This document shows, piece by piece, positions 1 to 8,518 of a stretch of 64,000 nucleotides of DNA. The number at the start of each line of letters is the position of its first letter. Positions within the stretch are counted from its first letter, which is position 1. Below the pieces are notes generated by a model, which saw only the letters and a list, made by a program, of their open reading frames with translations, was not told the origin of the DNA and did no database searches. Source of the DNA: Candidatus Hydrogenedens sp. GTDB lineage: Bacteria > Hydrogenedentota > Hydrogenedentia > Hydrogenedentales > Hydrogenedentaceae. The position numbers and the translations under genes are program-made. The stretch spans positions 1 through 64,000 of the forward strand of contig DAOSUS010000007.1 in assembly GCA_035378955.1 (NCBI GenBank), in the 5' to 3' direction.

Positions 1-755
1 GGACTCCCGAAGGTACACCGGAAGGCACCCCCGAAGGTACACCGGAAGGCACCCCCGAAGGCACACCGGAAGGAACACCCGAAGGTGAAGGTGAAGGTAC
101 AGTAGAATATGCCATTGTTCCTTATGTAATAGGAGAGACATTAGCATCTGCGAATTCACAGATTTTAGATGCTGGTCTTACTGTTGGAAATATTGTAGAA
201 GCATGCAGTGATGATTATCCGGCAGGTACAGTTATTTCGCAAGCCCCGACTGGTGGAAATACAGCGGAATTAGGTAGTCCTGTAGATTTAGTCGTTGCAT
301 GTGGTCCTTGTGTAACTATCCCGAATGTAGTTGGCGAACAAGTTACAAATGCGTTATCAACAATAATAGGCTATGGATTATCTATTGGTGATATTATTTC
401 TGTATGTGATAATACAGCTCCAATAGGTTTCGTGTTGTATCAAGACCCATTACCTGTATCAAATACCTGTGTGTCTGAAACGACACCATCAATTACAGTG
501 GATTTGTATGTAGTTTGTGGACCATGTATGTCTGTAACCTTCCCGTATGTAGTAGGGAATACCGAAGGGTTAGCAACGAGTATTTTAACAGGACTTGGAT
601 ATAGCATAGATGATGTAGTTTATGTTTGTGATGATGTTGTCCCAGCAGGATATGTGATAGACCAATATCCTCCATCTGACTTAAATACACCACCATTGAT
701 TAATACATGCAATCTAGATGTAGACCTACTTGTTTCGACAGGTCCGTGTAAGTAA
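1..755 (+). CDS. Secreted PASTA-repeat protein, C-terminal part
   Basis: The 5' end lies outside the window; the open frame enters at base 3. It begins with seven T-P-E-G units and a GEGEG stretch, a flexible linker, then three PASTA-type repeats of about 70-80 residues beginning near IVPYVIGE, VTIPNVVGE and TFPYVVGN. Each carries the PASTA pattern (P-x-V-G, alternating hydrophobics, a PAG or PIG turn and a Q-x-P motif). Unusually, each repeat has a Cys before the turn and ends in CGPC or TGPC, suggesting disulfide-stabilised extracellular modules. PASTA domains generally bind muropeptides or act as spacers; no catalytic domain is visible here, so the function of the whole protein is unknown. 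A strong intrinsic terminator follows the TAA stop. Confidence 0.75.
   Translation, partial: TPEGTPEGTPEGTPEGTPEGTPEGTPEGEGEGTVEYAIVPYVIGETLASANSQILDAGLTVGNIVEACSDDYPAGTVISQAPTGGNTAELGSPVDLVVACGPCVTIPNVVGEQVTNALSTIIGYGLSIGDIISVCDNTAPIGFVLYQDPLPVSNTCVSETTPSITVDLYVVCGPCMSVTFPYVVGNTEGLATSILTGLGYSIDDVVYVCDDVVPAGYVIDQYPPSDLNTPPLINTCNLDVDLLVSTGPCK
3..98 (+). repeat. 12/24-bp tandem repeat encoding (TPEG)n linker
   Basis: Seven consecutive 12-bp units encode T-P-E-G (bases 3-86), followed by GEGEGT codons. Alternate units differ at the third base, giving a 24-bp higher-order period. The stretch is much more GC-rich than its surroundings. Such a repeat can expand or contract by slippage, changing linker length. 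Confidence 0.85.
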
Positions 756-776
756 TAACAAACTTTAGATATACTG

Positions 777-816
777 GGTCTCTGGCATTGCGAAATGTCA
801 GAGACCTTTAGTTTTT
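777..816 (+). terminator. Rho-independent terminator after PASTA gene
   Basis: The arms GGTCTCTGgCATT and AATGtCAGAGACC form a stem of about 12 bp with one G-T pair around a short loop, followed by a T-rich tail (TTTAGTTTTT). It begins 21 bases past the stop codon. Confidence 0.85.
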
Positions 817-874
817 ATGGTAATAAATTATTTTATATGTTATAATTTAATAAACTTTAGGAAGAAGAATATCA

Positions 875-2620
875 ATGAAGATGAATTTTTTCAAAAGGTA
901 TGGAATTATATTTGTTATTTTATTTTGTATTATTTCAAAAATTGCTTTTTCTCAGGAAATGCAAGCTCTTATTGCATACTCAAATGGAACGATAATTAAA
1001 TTAACAGAAGACAATAGAAAATCTATCTTTGGAGATGAAAATTTACAACAAAAGGATTTATTTACTGCTTATGGTATTACATTTAATATAAGTTATCAAG
1101 ATGTTAATACAGGTTTTAATGACCCAACATTAGGTTCGCAAAGAAAATCCGTGTTGCAAAATGCGTTAGAATATGTTGCAAGCGTATTAAATACACCGGG
1201 AGGTAGGGTAGATATAAATGTTTCTTCTACTGTTTTAGCAGGACAATATTTGGCGAATGCTGGTCCTATAGTAGTTTGGTATTTACCTTTAACTCCGGGT
1301 ATTAATAATGGGTGTGTATTCCAGCATTTGTTAAATGGAAGTGTTGATCCTAATGGTTCAGGTTATCCAGATATGCAATTAACCGTAAACTGGAATTATG
1401 ACTATTATTTAGGGACAGGGGACCCGGGTCCTATGCAATTTGATTTGTTAAGTGTTCTTATTCATGAATTTACACATGGGATTGGTTTTTTATCTTCTAT
1501 TGCTTATAACGATTCTGTATGCGGTAGGGGCTCAAGGCCTAATGGAACAGGTTGGACAGGTTCTCAACCGGATATTTATTCAGCAATGGATACATATCTG
1601 GTTACAGGAAATAACAATTATTTCATAAATTCCTCATTTTATTATATAGGTCAAAATAGTTACTTTGTTGGTAGTGATAATGGAGTATACTGTGCTGGAC
1701 CTGAAGCAACATCTGTTTGGGGAACAAGACCTCGAATTTATTCTCCTTCCACCTTTGAGTGTGGAAGCAGTATCAGTCACTGGAATTCTTTGGGTGCAAT
1801 AATGGACCCCAGTATTGCTCCAGGAGTAAAGAAAAGAGAATATTTACCTTTTGAAGTTGCTTTCTTACGAGATATGGGTTATACGAACGCAAGTTTGCCT
1901 TCAGGGGAAGGAGAAGGAATTATTGAAGGAGAGGGTATTACAGAAGGTGAAGGGACAACTGAAGGAGAGCCAGTGATATGTAATTATATAACAGATTGTC
2001 CTGATTTTGTGGGCGAAGGAAATCTATTTTATGCAGAACTATCAAATAGATTGGGAAATCCAACTCTTAACTGGAATACTTCTGACTTAGATGGCTCTGG
2101 TATTCCAGATTCTTGGGAAATAGCCTTATTAAAGAAAGTGTTATGTCAACCTGTCGTCTACTGGCGTTTAGATGCAACATGTGTATATTTAGAAAATTTA
2201 ACAAAAATCAGAACAGAACCACAATATGAATTATGGTTACAGCCTTATGAACATGTTATTGCAGGATTGTTATCAATAAGTAGCGAATTCTAATCCGTAT
2301 TTTCGGTATTAAATCTTGTTAATGAATACCAGACAATAAAAAGTACTGAAAAAACGGTTGATGAAATCTTGTCGGGTATAGGTGATGCAGATAGAGATAA
2401 CTATTCTAATCGGACAGAATATAATAACTGCATTAATTTTGGATTAGGACTAAATGATTACTTAATTGTAGTATTGCATCCTGATTTAGATGGAACAGAA
2501 GCCCCACAGGATGCATTATCGGTTAGCCAGGGAATACAAATATTTCTTTATTTTCTATCTATTCTGATTCTGGGATTCGTTTTACTATTCAGCCCTCGAT
2601 TATCTTTACATCGCAAATAA
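875..2620 (+). pseudogene. Exported metzincin-like metalloprotease, interrupted by an in-frame TAA
   Basis: The ATG follows a purine-rich GGAAGAAG. An N-terminal hydrophobic signal peptide (about residues 1-26) precedes a catalytic domain with the zinc motif HEFTHGIGF and a later REYLPFEVAFLRDMGY segment, as in uncharacterised secreted metalloproteases of environmental bacteria. A GEGEG-rich linker (bases about 1900-1975) leads into a C-terminal domain with DLDGSGIPDSWE. A TAA at 2291-2293 stops this frame at 472 residues. The same frame continues open to 2620 and encodes the expected partner motif DADRDNYSNRTEY, then a final hydrophobic segment and basic tail that look like a membrane anchor. 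I read this as one gene with a nonsense change or sequence error. The catalytic part could still be made, unanchored. Confidence 0.7.
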
Positions 2621-2637
2621 GATGCTGTTAAAAGTAT

Positions 2638-3753
2638 CTATTTCTTGTAGTTTCGCAAGATATTAAGTATTTCTTGGGCAGTATTTCCCCATGAAAATAA
2701 TTTTGCTCTTTCTTTGCCTTTAATAGATAATTGGAATCTAAGAGATTCATCTGTTAAAATTTTATAAAGGTTTTTAGATATTTCTGATATATCATAGGGA
2801 TTAATAAGAATACCACTATCAGCAACAATTTCAGGAATAGAAGAACAATTAGAGGCAAGAATAGGGGTTTCGCAGTTCATCGCCTCTATGACGGGTAGAC
2901 CGAAACCTTCCCATAAGGAAATAAGAACAAGTACCGAAGCAGAACTAATCAAAGCAACCTTTTCCTCTTCATTTTCAAGGTATCCTAAATAATGAATTTT
3001 ATAAGCATACTTGCTTCCTTTTATCTTATTTAATATAGGCTCATATAACCAGCCTAAACTACCAACTATTACAAGATGATGTAAAATTTCCGAATGATTG
3101 TCACATAAATCTTCGTATGCTTCAATAAGACGAATTATGTTTTTTCGAGGCTGAATTCTACCCAGATAAAGGATATAAGGATTTACTATTCCATACTTTT
3201 CTTTAGTTTTATTTTGTTCCTCTTCAGTTGCTTTTGATACCTTATTACTCACTCCTAAATAAACTCTGTGTAATCGAGGTTCAATTTCAGGAAATAGTTT
3301 AAGTATAGATTGTTTGGAAGAATCACTAATGGTTATGAATAATTGATTTGTTCTGACGGCAAGATTTAGTTCAAGTTTTGCTTTGAATCGTGCAGACCAT
3401 GTGAATTCAGTTGGGAAATCATAATAGGCTATATCAAAAATTGTGCATGATTTTGGACAATTACCCCAGCACGGTGTTTGTAAGGAAGGGGAATAAAAAA
3501 TATCAGGAGGATTCGCATTTAGTTCTTTCGGTAGAACTGTTTGAGTCCAAAATTTTTTCTTCGGTAAAACCTTAATTTCAATATTTTTATTTTCTTTTAG
3601 AGGAAAAAAAGGTTTTGGAAAAGAATCTAAATATATTACTAATTTATCATTATTTAGTAAAGGCTCAATGGCTTTTAATAATTCATAACAAAATTGACCA
3701 CTACCTACCTTATGAATGTCATTTGCTAATCTACCATCAAAACCGATAATCAT
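2638..3753 (-). CDS. Glycosyltransferase family 4 (GT-B, mannosyltransferase-like)
   Basis: The protein is 371 residues, typical for soluble GT4 enzymes. The N-terminus (IGFDGRLAND...GSGQFCYELL) matches the WbdA/MtfB-like subgroup, and the C-terminal Rossmann half has LYLGRIQPRKN and the donor-site E-x7-E segment in WEGFGLPVIEAMNCETPIL. Such enzymes move a sugar from a nucleotide-sugar to a lipid or polysaccharide acceptor at the inner face of the membrane. AGAGG precedes the ATG. It converges on the metalloprotease gene and is divergent from the MshEN-DnaA gene; no other surface-polysaccharide genes are adjacent, so the acceptor is unknown. Confidence 0.85.
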   Translation of the reverse strand: MIIGFDGRLANDIHKVGSGQFCYELLKAIEPLLNNDKLVIYLDSFPKPFFPLKENKNIEIKVLPKKKFWTQTVLPKELNANPPDIFYSPSLQTPCWGNCPKSCTIFDIAYYDFPTEFTWSARFKAKLELNLAVRTNQLFITISDSSKQSILKLFPEIEPRLHRVYLGVSNKVSKATEEEQNKTKEKYGIVNPYILYLGRIQPRKNIIRLIEAYEDLCDNHSEILHHLVIVGSLGWLYEPILNKIKGSKYAYKIHYLGYLENEEEKVALISSASVLVLISLWEGFGLPVIEAMNCETPILASNCSSIPEIVADSGILINPYDISEISKNLYKILTDESLRFQLSIKGKERAKLFSWGNTAQEILNILRNYKK

Positions 3754-3837
3754 TTACAGCCTCTTAAAAAATATTTCATTTATCATACGAAAAATGATAG
3801 AATTTAAAATGCGAAAATTAATATTTGATATTAATAA

Positions 3838-3871
3838 ATTGTTTACAAACAATATTACAATATAATATTAT
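3838..3871 (+). promoter_or_regulatory. Promoter with overlapping palindrome upstream of the MshEN-DnaA gene
   Basis: TTTACA (3842-3847) and TATTAT (3866-3871) are separated by 18 bases, a sigma70-like arrangement. The perfect inverted repeat ATTGTTTACAAACAAT (3838-3853) covers the -35 element and could be a repressor site. The start codon lies about 60 bases downstream. Confidence 0.5.
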
Positions 3872-3930
3872 AGTTATGGTAATTGAAGCAATGAGCATAT
3901 TAGTGAAATGTCATTCAAAAAGGATATGAA

Positions 3931-6678
3931 ATGTTAAGTTGGCGAAAAGATTCAGAAGTAGAGAAAAAAAATGTCGGCAAAACAAAAGCTCCAGTAGAGA
4001 AAGAAACAGGAACGAAAAATAAAAATCAGGAGGTTCAGGAAACCCGTGGAGAGATAGCCCATAAAAGACTGGGAGATTTACTTCTTGAAGAGAAATTAAT
4101 CACTTTAGAGCAATTAGCAGAGGCATTAAAGATACAGTCAGAAGAAGGAGGTTTTTTAGGGAGAATATTGGTTGAAAAAGGTTTTATTAAACAGGAGGCT
4201 GTATCGGCATGTCTTGCTAAGCAATGTAAAATACCGCACATCAATCTTGTCGAATATGATATTTCACCTGAGGTTATACATCTTGTTCCCGAAGAAATTT
4301 GTAGAAAAAGATATTTGCTTCCTATAGATAAATTGGGTCGAATTTTGACTGTAGCTATGGTTGACCCATTAGATACAGATGCTCTGGAAGAGGTGAAAAA
4401 TTACTGTTCGGATTTAAGAATAAAACCGATATTGTGTAGTTGGGATGATTTAAATCGGGCTTTTGAGAAGGCTTTTCATAAAAGCAAACAAAGCAGTGGT
4501 ATGATGTCTGTCCTGACCTCTGATTCATTAGGTTTGGGGATGTTAGAAACGGAAACATCAGAAACAGAAAGTCCTGTCGAATCAGAACCTATTCTTCCAG
4601 AATCTGTTCTGGAAGAAGTAGAGAAAATATCAGAGAAAACAGAGGATACATTTCTCCACGAAAATCGGGTTTCCCCCGCTATCCGAGAAATTGGAGAAAA
4701 AACTACACAAACTCCTATTACCAAGGAGATAGTTGTTGATACCTCTGTTGTACAGGCAATACGCGAACTTCCAAAGATTCTTTCTGAATCTATTCGCGAA
4801 TCTCTTACACAAGTAAATATTAATATTCCAATGCCTCCACCAACGCACTCCTCAACGCCGTCTATTTCTGAAGAGCGATTTGCTGAATTGGTGCAGGAAC
4901 TAAGTACTGTGTATAGAGAATCTATTACTCAGGTGGCTCAGAATATTTACTTAAAAATAAATGAAGATATGGTTCAAGGGCAGACCCAAATAGCCAATGT
5001 TATTCAGTCCAATATCGCCGGTGTTTTCCAGCAAGCTATCACTACAATGATAACTCAATTGAAGGAAGAAATATCTTTAAGAGAAAAGAATTTCCAGACA
5101 AATACGGAACAGTTAGCAATTGTAATACGAGATGGCATAAGTGAATTATCAAATCAGTTGCTCAATTCAGTATCGAATGAGATACAGAATTCAACTCGTG
5201 TTATAGTGCAAATTCCAGAAGAGGTAGCTAAGACTGTAGAAAAGATTGTTGAGAAAGTAGATAATACAGACCAAAAGATTTCTTCGCAGATGGTTACCCC
5301 TGAGAAGACACAAGAAATTCTTGTGGCTGTGAAAGATTCTATCGTGAATGGACTTCAAACTACTTTGGAATCCACAATATCCAAATTGGTAGAAGAATTT
5401 AAACAAGGAGAAGAAACAGGAGAACCCGACCCTATTTTATTAAATCTTACGGAAGCAATTAGAAAATTAGATGAAGCCATTCTTGAAAATCGTAAAGTTC
5501 AGGAATCGCAAGTGCAAAAATTTGCTCAAATTACGGAATCAGTCCTTCAATCCGTTCAGCAGACAACGACTCAGGCAATCAAGGAAATCATAAAAGATAG
5601 AGAACGGGAGCGTCTGGAAGTAAAAGAAGAAAAACCAAAAACAGACCCCCCCATCATTCCTGAATTAAAAGAAGTTGTAGAACAGTTGAAAGAATCCGTA
5701 CAAAAAACACAGGAAATACAAGGTGTCCAGACAGAAAAGATAGCCCGATTAACAGAGACAACCTTGGAATCCGTGCAACAAACTGCCCAATTAGTAGAAA
5801 CGCTAACCATAATGGAGGGGAAACGAATAGAAACATTAGAAGAGAAAAAACGGAGATTATCTGCCGTTTCTCCCTTTGGAAATAGTCAAACAGCACCTCC
5901 GGAGGAAGTGGAGGAATCAGACAAAGAAGTTTGGAAAGCCCTTGAATCCGAACAACCGCTGGAAACGCTTACCTTTGATAATTTTTTCCCCGGTACTGTG
6001 AATGCATTTACATTTAAATTGAGTAAAGCAGTTGCAGAAAATCCGGGAACCGAATACAATCCCTATTTTCTTTATGGAAATGTAGGTATTGGGAAAACGC
6101 ATTTAATTAGTGCTATTGGTAACGGGATACTAAAAAAACATCCCAAAATGAGAGTAGGTTATGTATCTGCCAGCCATTTTTCAAGGAGATTAACAGAAGC
6201 ATTAAAAGAAGGAGCCTTAGACCTATTTCGTGAGAATTATTGCCACTGGGATGTATTAATTCTTGATGACATTCAATTTTTAGGAGGAAAGGTTGAAGCC
6301 CAGGAAGAATTTTTCCATGTATTCAATGTCCTTCATCAAAATAAAAGGCAAATTATTATTGCCAGTGATAAAGCCCCCGACCGTTTGGGTATGTTAGAAC
6401 AAAGATTGGTTTCACGTTTTTCCAGTGGAATTGTAGCCGAATTAAAATCACCCGAATGGGAAACACGAATGCAAATTTTGCGAAATCAAGTTAAGGAAGC
6501 AGGGGTTCAGGTTCCAGAAGAAGTGTTAGGTTTAATAGCCATGCGTGTCCCCAATGATGTTCGCAAAATGATGGGTTCGTTGAAAAAGATTATTGCCTTT
6601 GCAAAATTGGTTGGACAAAGCATTACCTGTGAGATGGCAGATGAAATATTAAGTCATTTAGGAGTTGTAGCGGCGTGA
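3931..6678 (+). CDS. MshEN - helical linker - DnaA-like AAA+ ATPase fusion protein
   Basis: The protein is 915 residues. Residues about 45-182 form an MshEN/T2SSE-N domain with two tandem 24-residue motifs (RLGDLLL...LKIQ, five-residue spacer, FLGRILVEKGFI...LAKQ), the pattern known to bind cyclic di-GMP in MshE and related ATPases. Residues about 190-670 are low-complexity, mostly helical, with repeated segments such as ESVLQSVQQT and ETTLESVQQT. Residues about 672-912 are a DnaA domain III-type AAA+ module: Walker A GNVGIGKT (716-723), Walker B LILDDIQF (D779, D780), a box VII-like LEQRLVSRF (R825, R829) and sensor II VRK (R878). DnaA domain IV, the DNA-binding helix-turn-helix, is absent. 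This is not the replication initiator itself; a c-di-GMP-responsive, Hda-like or pilus-linked ATPase is my inference. AAGGAT precedes the ATG. A PilB/GspE ATPase gene follows. Confidence 0.85.
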   Translation: MLSWRKDSEVEKKNVGKTKAPVEKETGTKNKNQEVQETRGEIAHKRLGDLLLEEKLITLEQLAEALKIQSEEGGFLGRILVEKGFIKQEAVSACLAKQCKIPHINLVEYDISPEVIHLVPEEICRKRYLLPIDKLGRILTVAMVDPLDTDALEEVKNYCSDLRIKPILCSWDDLNRAFEKAFHKSKQSSGMMSVLTSDSLGLGMLETETSETESPVESEPILPESVLEEVEKISEKTEDTFLHENRVSPAIREIGEKTTQTPITKEIVVDTSVVQAIRELPKILSESIRESLTQVNINIPMPPPTHSSTPSISEERFAELVQELSTVYRESITQVAQNIYLKINEDMVQGQTQIANVIQSNIAGVFQQAITTMITQLKEEISLREKNFQTNTEQLAIVIRDGISELSNQLLNSVSNEIQNSTRVIVQIPEEVAKTVEKIVEKVDNTDQKISSQMVTPEKTQEILVAVKDSIVNGLQTTLESTISKLVEEFKQGEETGEPDPILLNLTEAIRKLDEAILENRKVQESQVQKFAQITESVLQSVQQTTTQAIKEIIKDRERERLEVKEEKPKTDPPIIPELKEVVEQLKESVQKTQEIQGVQTEKIARLTETTLESVQQTAQLVETLTIMEGKRIETLEEKKRRLSAVSPFGNSQTAPPEEVEESDKEVWKALESEQPLETLTFDNFFPGTVNAFTFKLSKAVAENPGTEYNPYFLYGNVGIGKTHLISAIGNGILKKHPKMRVGYVSASHFSRRLTEALKEGALDLFRENYCHWDVLILDDIQFLGGKVEAQEEFFHVFNVLHQNKRQIIIASDKAPDRLGMLEQRLVSRFSSGIVAELKSPEWETRMQILRNQVKEAGVQVPEEVLGLIAMRVPNDVRKMMGSLKKIIAFAKLVGQSITCEMADEILSHLGVVAA

Positions 6679-6765
6679 ATTTAAAGAAATATATATGTTG
6701 TAGATTTCGTTTATAATATAAATATAAAAGACAATTAGAGTATTCATATATTTAGGAGATTGAGT

Positions 6766-8487
6766 GTGAGAATAGCTAAAAAGCGATTACCTGAAATGCT
6801 TCTCGATTTGGGAGTAATTACAAAAGAGAAATTAAATGAATGTATAAAGATTCAACAACAGACCGGGAAGAATCTTCAGGATATATTACTTGAAAAGAAA
6901 TATATATCAGAGGAAGAACTGGTAGAAACGCTTAGTGAACAACTTCAAATTCCCCATATCCGTGTCTCTAATTATGCAATACCCAAAGAGGTGCTTGCCG
7001 AAGTGCCAGAAGGGCTTGCAAAACAATATCAAGTTTTACCCATATCCGTGACAGGGGATATTTTAACACTTGCAATGGCAAATCCCTTAAATATCCTTGC
7101 TTTAGATGATATTCGGATGATTACCGGAAAGGAAATTGAACCTGTCATTGCTATGCCATCAGAACTTCATGATGTAATAGAAAAAAATTATAGCGGTGAT
7201 AGAGCATCGGAAATATATGCTTCTTTATTAGCCGAGCATTCACAACAAGAAGAACTTGAAGAACTTAAATCTTCATCTGAAGAGGTTGAAGATGTTAGTA
7301 AAATAGAATCTGTTGAGGAAGATGAACCTGTAAAAAAGATGGCACGCCTCATTGTTTTAGATGCCCTGGAAAGAGGTGCCTCTGATATACATATTGAACC
7401 TTTTGAAAAGATTATTCGTATTCGCTATCGTGTAGATGGTGCTCTCGAAGAAGCAAAATCTCCACCAAAATCCATGCAATCAAATCTTGTTGCACGATTT
7501 AAAATTCTATCAGGTTATCGAATTGATGAACATCGTCTCCCTCAGGATGGGCGTTTTCGAATTAAATTTCGTAATAGAGAGATTGACTTTCGTGTTGCCT
7601 TTCTACCCTGTAAATATGGGGAAAAAATAGTATTGCGTGTATTGGATAAGAGTAATTTGGTATTGAATCTCGAAGATATGGGATTTGAACCCCAACCTTT
7701 ACAAGCATTGTATCATGCGTTAGATTTACCTCATGGGATGATTCTTTTAACAGGACCTACAGGAAGTGGAAAAACCACCACTCTTTATAGTTGTTTAACT
7801 CGTCTTAACACCATTGAATACAATATCGTAACTGTAGAAGACCCTATAGAATATGAATTGTTTGGTATAAATCAGGTTCAAGTGCAACCTCGAATTGGAT
7901 TTACCTTTGCAGAGGCATTACGACAAATTTTGCGTCAGGACCCTGATATTGTGATGGTCGGTGAAATCCGTGATGGAGAAACAGCCGATATTGCAGTGAA
8001 GGCTGCATTAACAGGGCATCTTGTTTTAAGTACATTACACACAAATGATGCTGCAGGTGTATTCCCGCGTTTGATTGATATGGGGGTAGAACCTTTCCTT
8101 GTCCAATCTTCAGTAGCCCTTGCGGCGGCACAGCGACTTTTGAAATGAGTTTGTAAAGATTGCAAAGAAAGTATATCTGTAGACCGTAGTGTATTAGAAC
8201 GAGTACAATTTAAAGGCTTTCCGCATATTCCAAATCCTCAATTTGTCCGAGGACGAGGTTGCCCGAAGTGTAAAGAAACCGGTTACAAAGGACGAATTGC
8301 TTGTCTTGAGGCTATGTTGAACTGGCCAGAATTACAGCCTCTGGTTTTGAATCGTGCTTCAGGTTATGAGATTAAAAAACAAGCCATAGCATGTGGAATG
8401 AAAACGCTACGACAAAATGCACTTGCTCTTGCCGCACGAAGTTTTACTACGATTGAGCAGGTTCTTGAACATACCATTGCTGATTAA
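6766..8487 (+). pseudogene. Type IV pilus/type II secretion assembly ATPase (PilB/GspE), interrupted by an in-frame TGA
   Basis: I place the start at the GTG seven bases after AGGAG; the TTG at 6760 is too close to that site. The N-terminal MshEN domain (RLPEMLL...) has lost the RLG and LG glycines of the c-di-GMP motif. Next come the GspE ATPase motifs: Walker A GPTGSGKT (330-337), the Walker B region with VGEIRDGETAD, and the His box (LSTLHTND). After AAAQRLLK the codon at 8146-8148 is TGA. The frame then stays open to a TAA at 8487 and encodes the family's zinc ribbon (C463/C466, C499/C502), C-terminal GRIACLEAM and the rest of a normal 573-codon PilB. The ATPase core is complete before the stop. 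This is a nonsense mutation, sequence error or truncation just before the zinc-binding element. Confidence 0.8.
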
Positions 8488-8518
8488 TATCTACTACTCA
8501 GTATAAAAAGGTGTTCAA

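Noticed and set aside
1..98. Tandem repeats as a possible CRISPR array
   Set aside because: No unique spacers; the repeat is in frame and encodes TPEG units continuous with the PASTA protein.
817..999. Short ORF overlapping the start of the metalloprotease gene
   Set aside because: It lies mostly in another frame over the signal-peptide region, has no ribosome site and no recognisable protein.
3931..6678. The gene as the chromosomal dnaA with a nearby origin
   Set aside because: Domain IV is missing, no cluster of DnaA boxes (TTATCCACA-type) is visible nearby, and dnaN or recF do not follow.
6760..6765. TTG as start of the PilB/GspE gene
   Set aside because: It is one base from the AGGAG site; the GTG at 6766 has a normal seven-base spacing.
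8146..8148. TGA read as selenocysteine or tryptophan
   Set aside because: TGA ends other genes here, no SECIS-like hairpin is obvious, and other disruptions use TAA and TAG.
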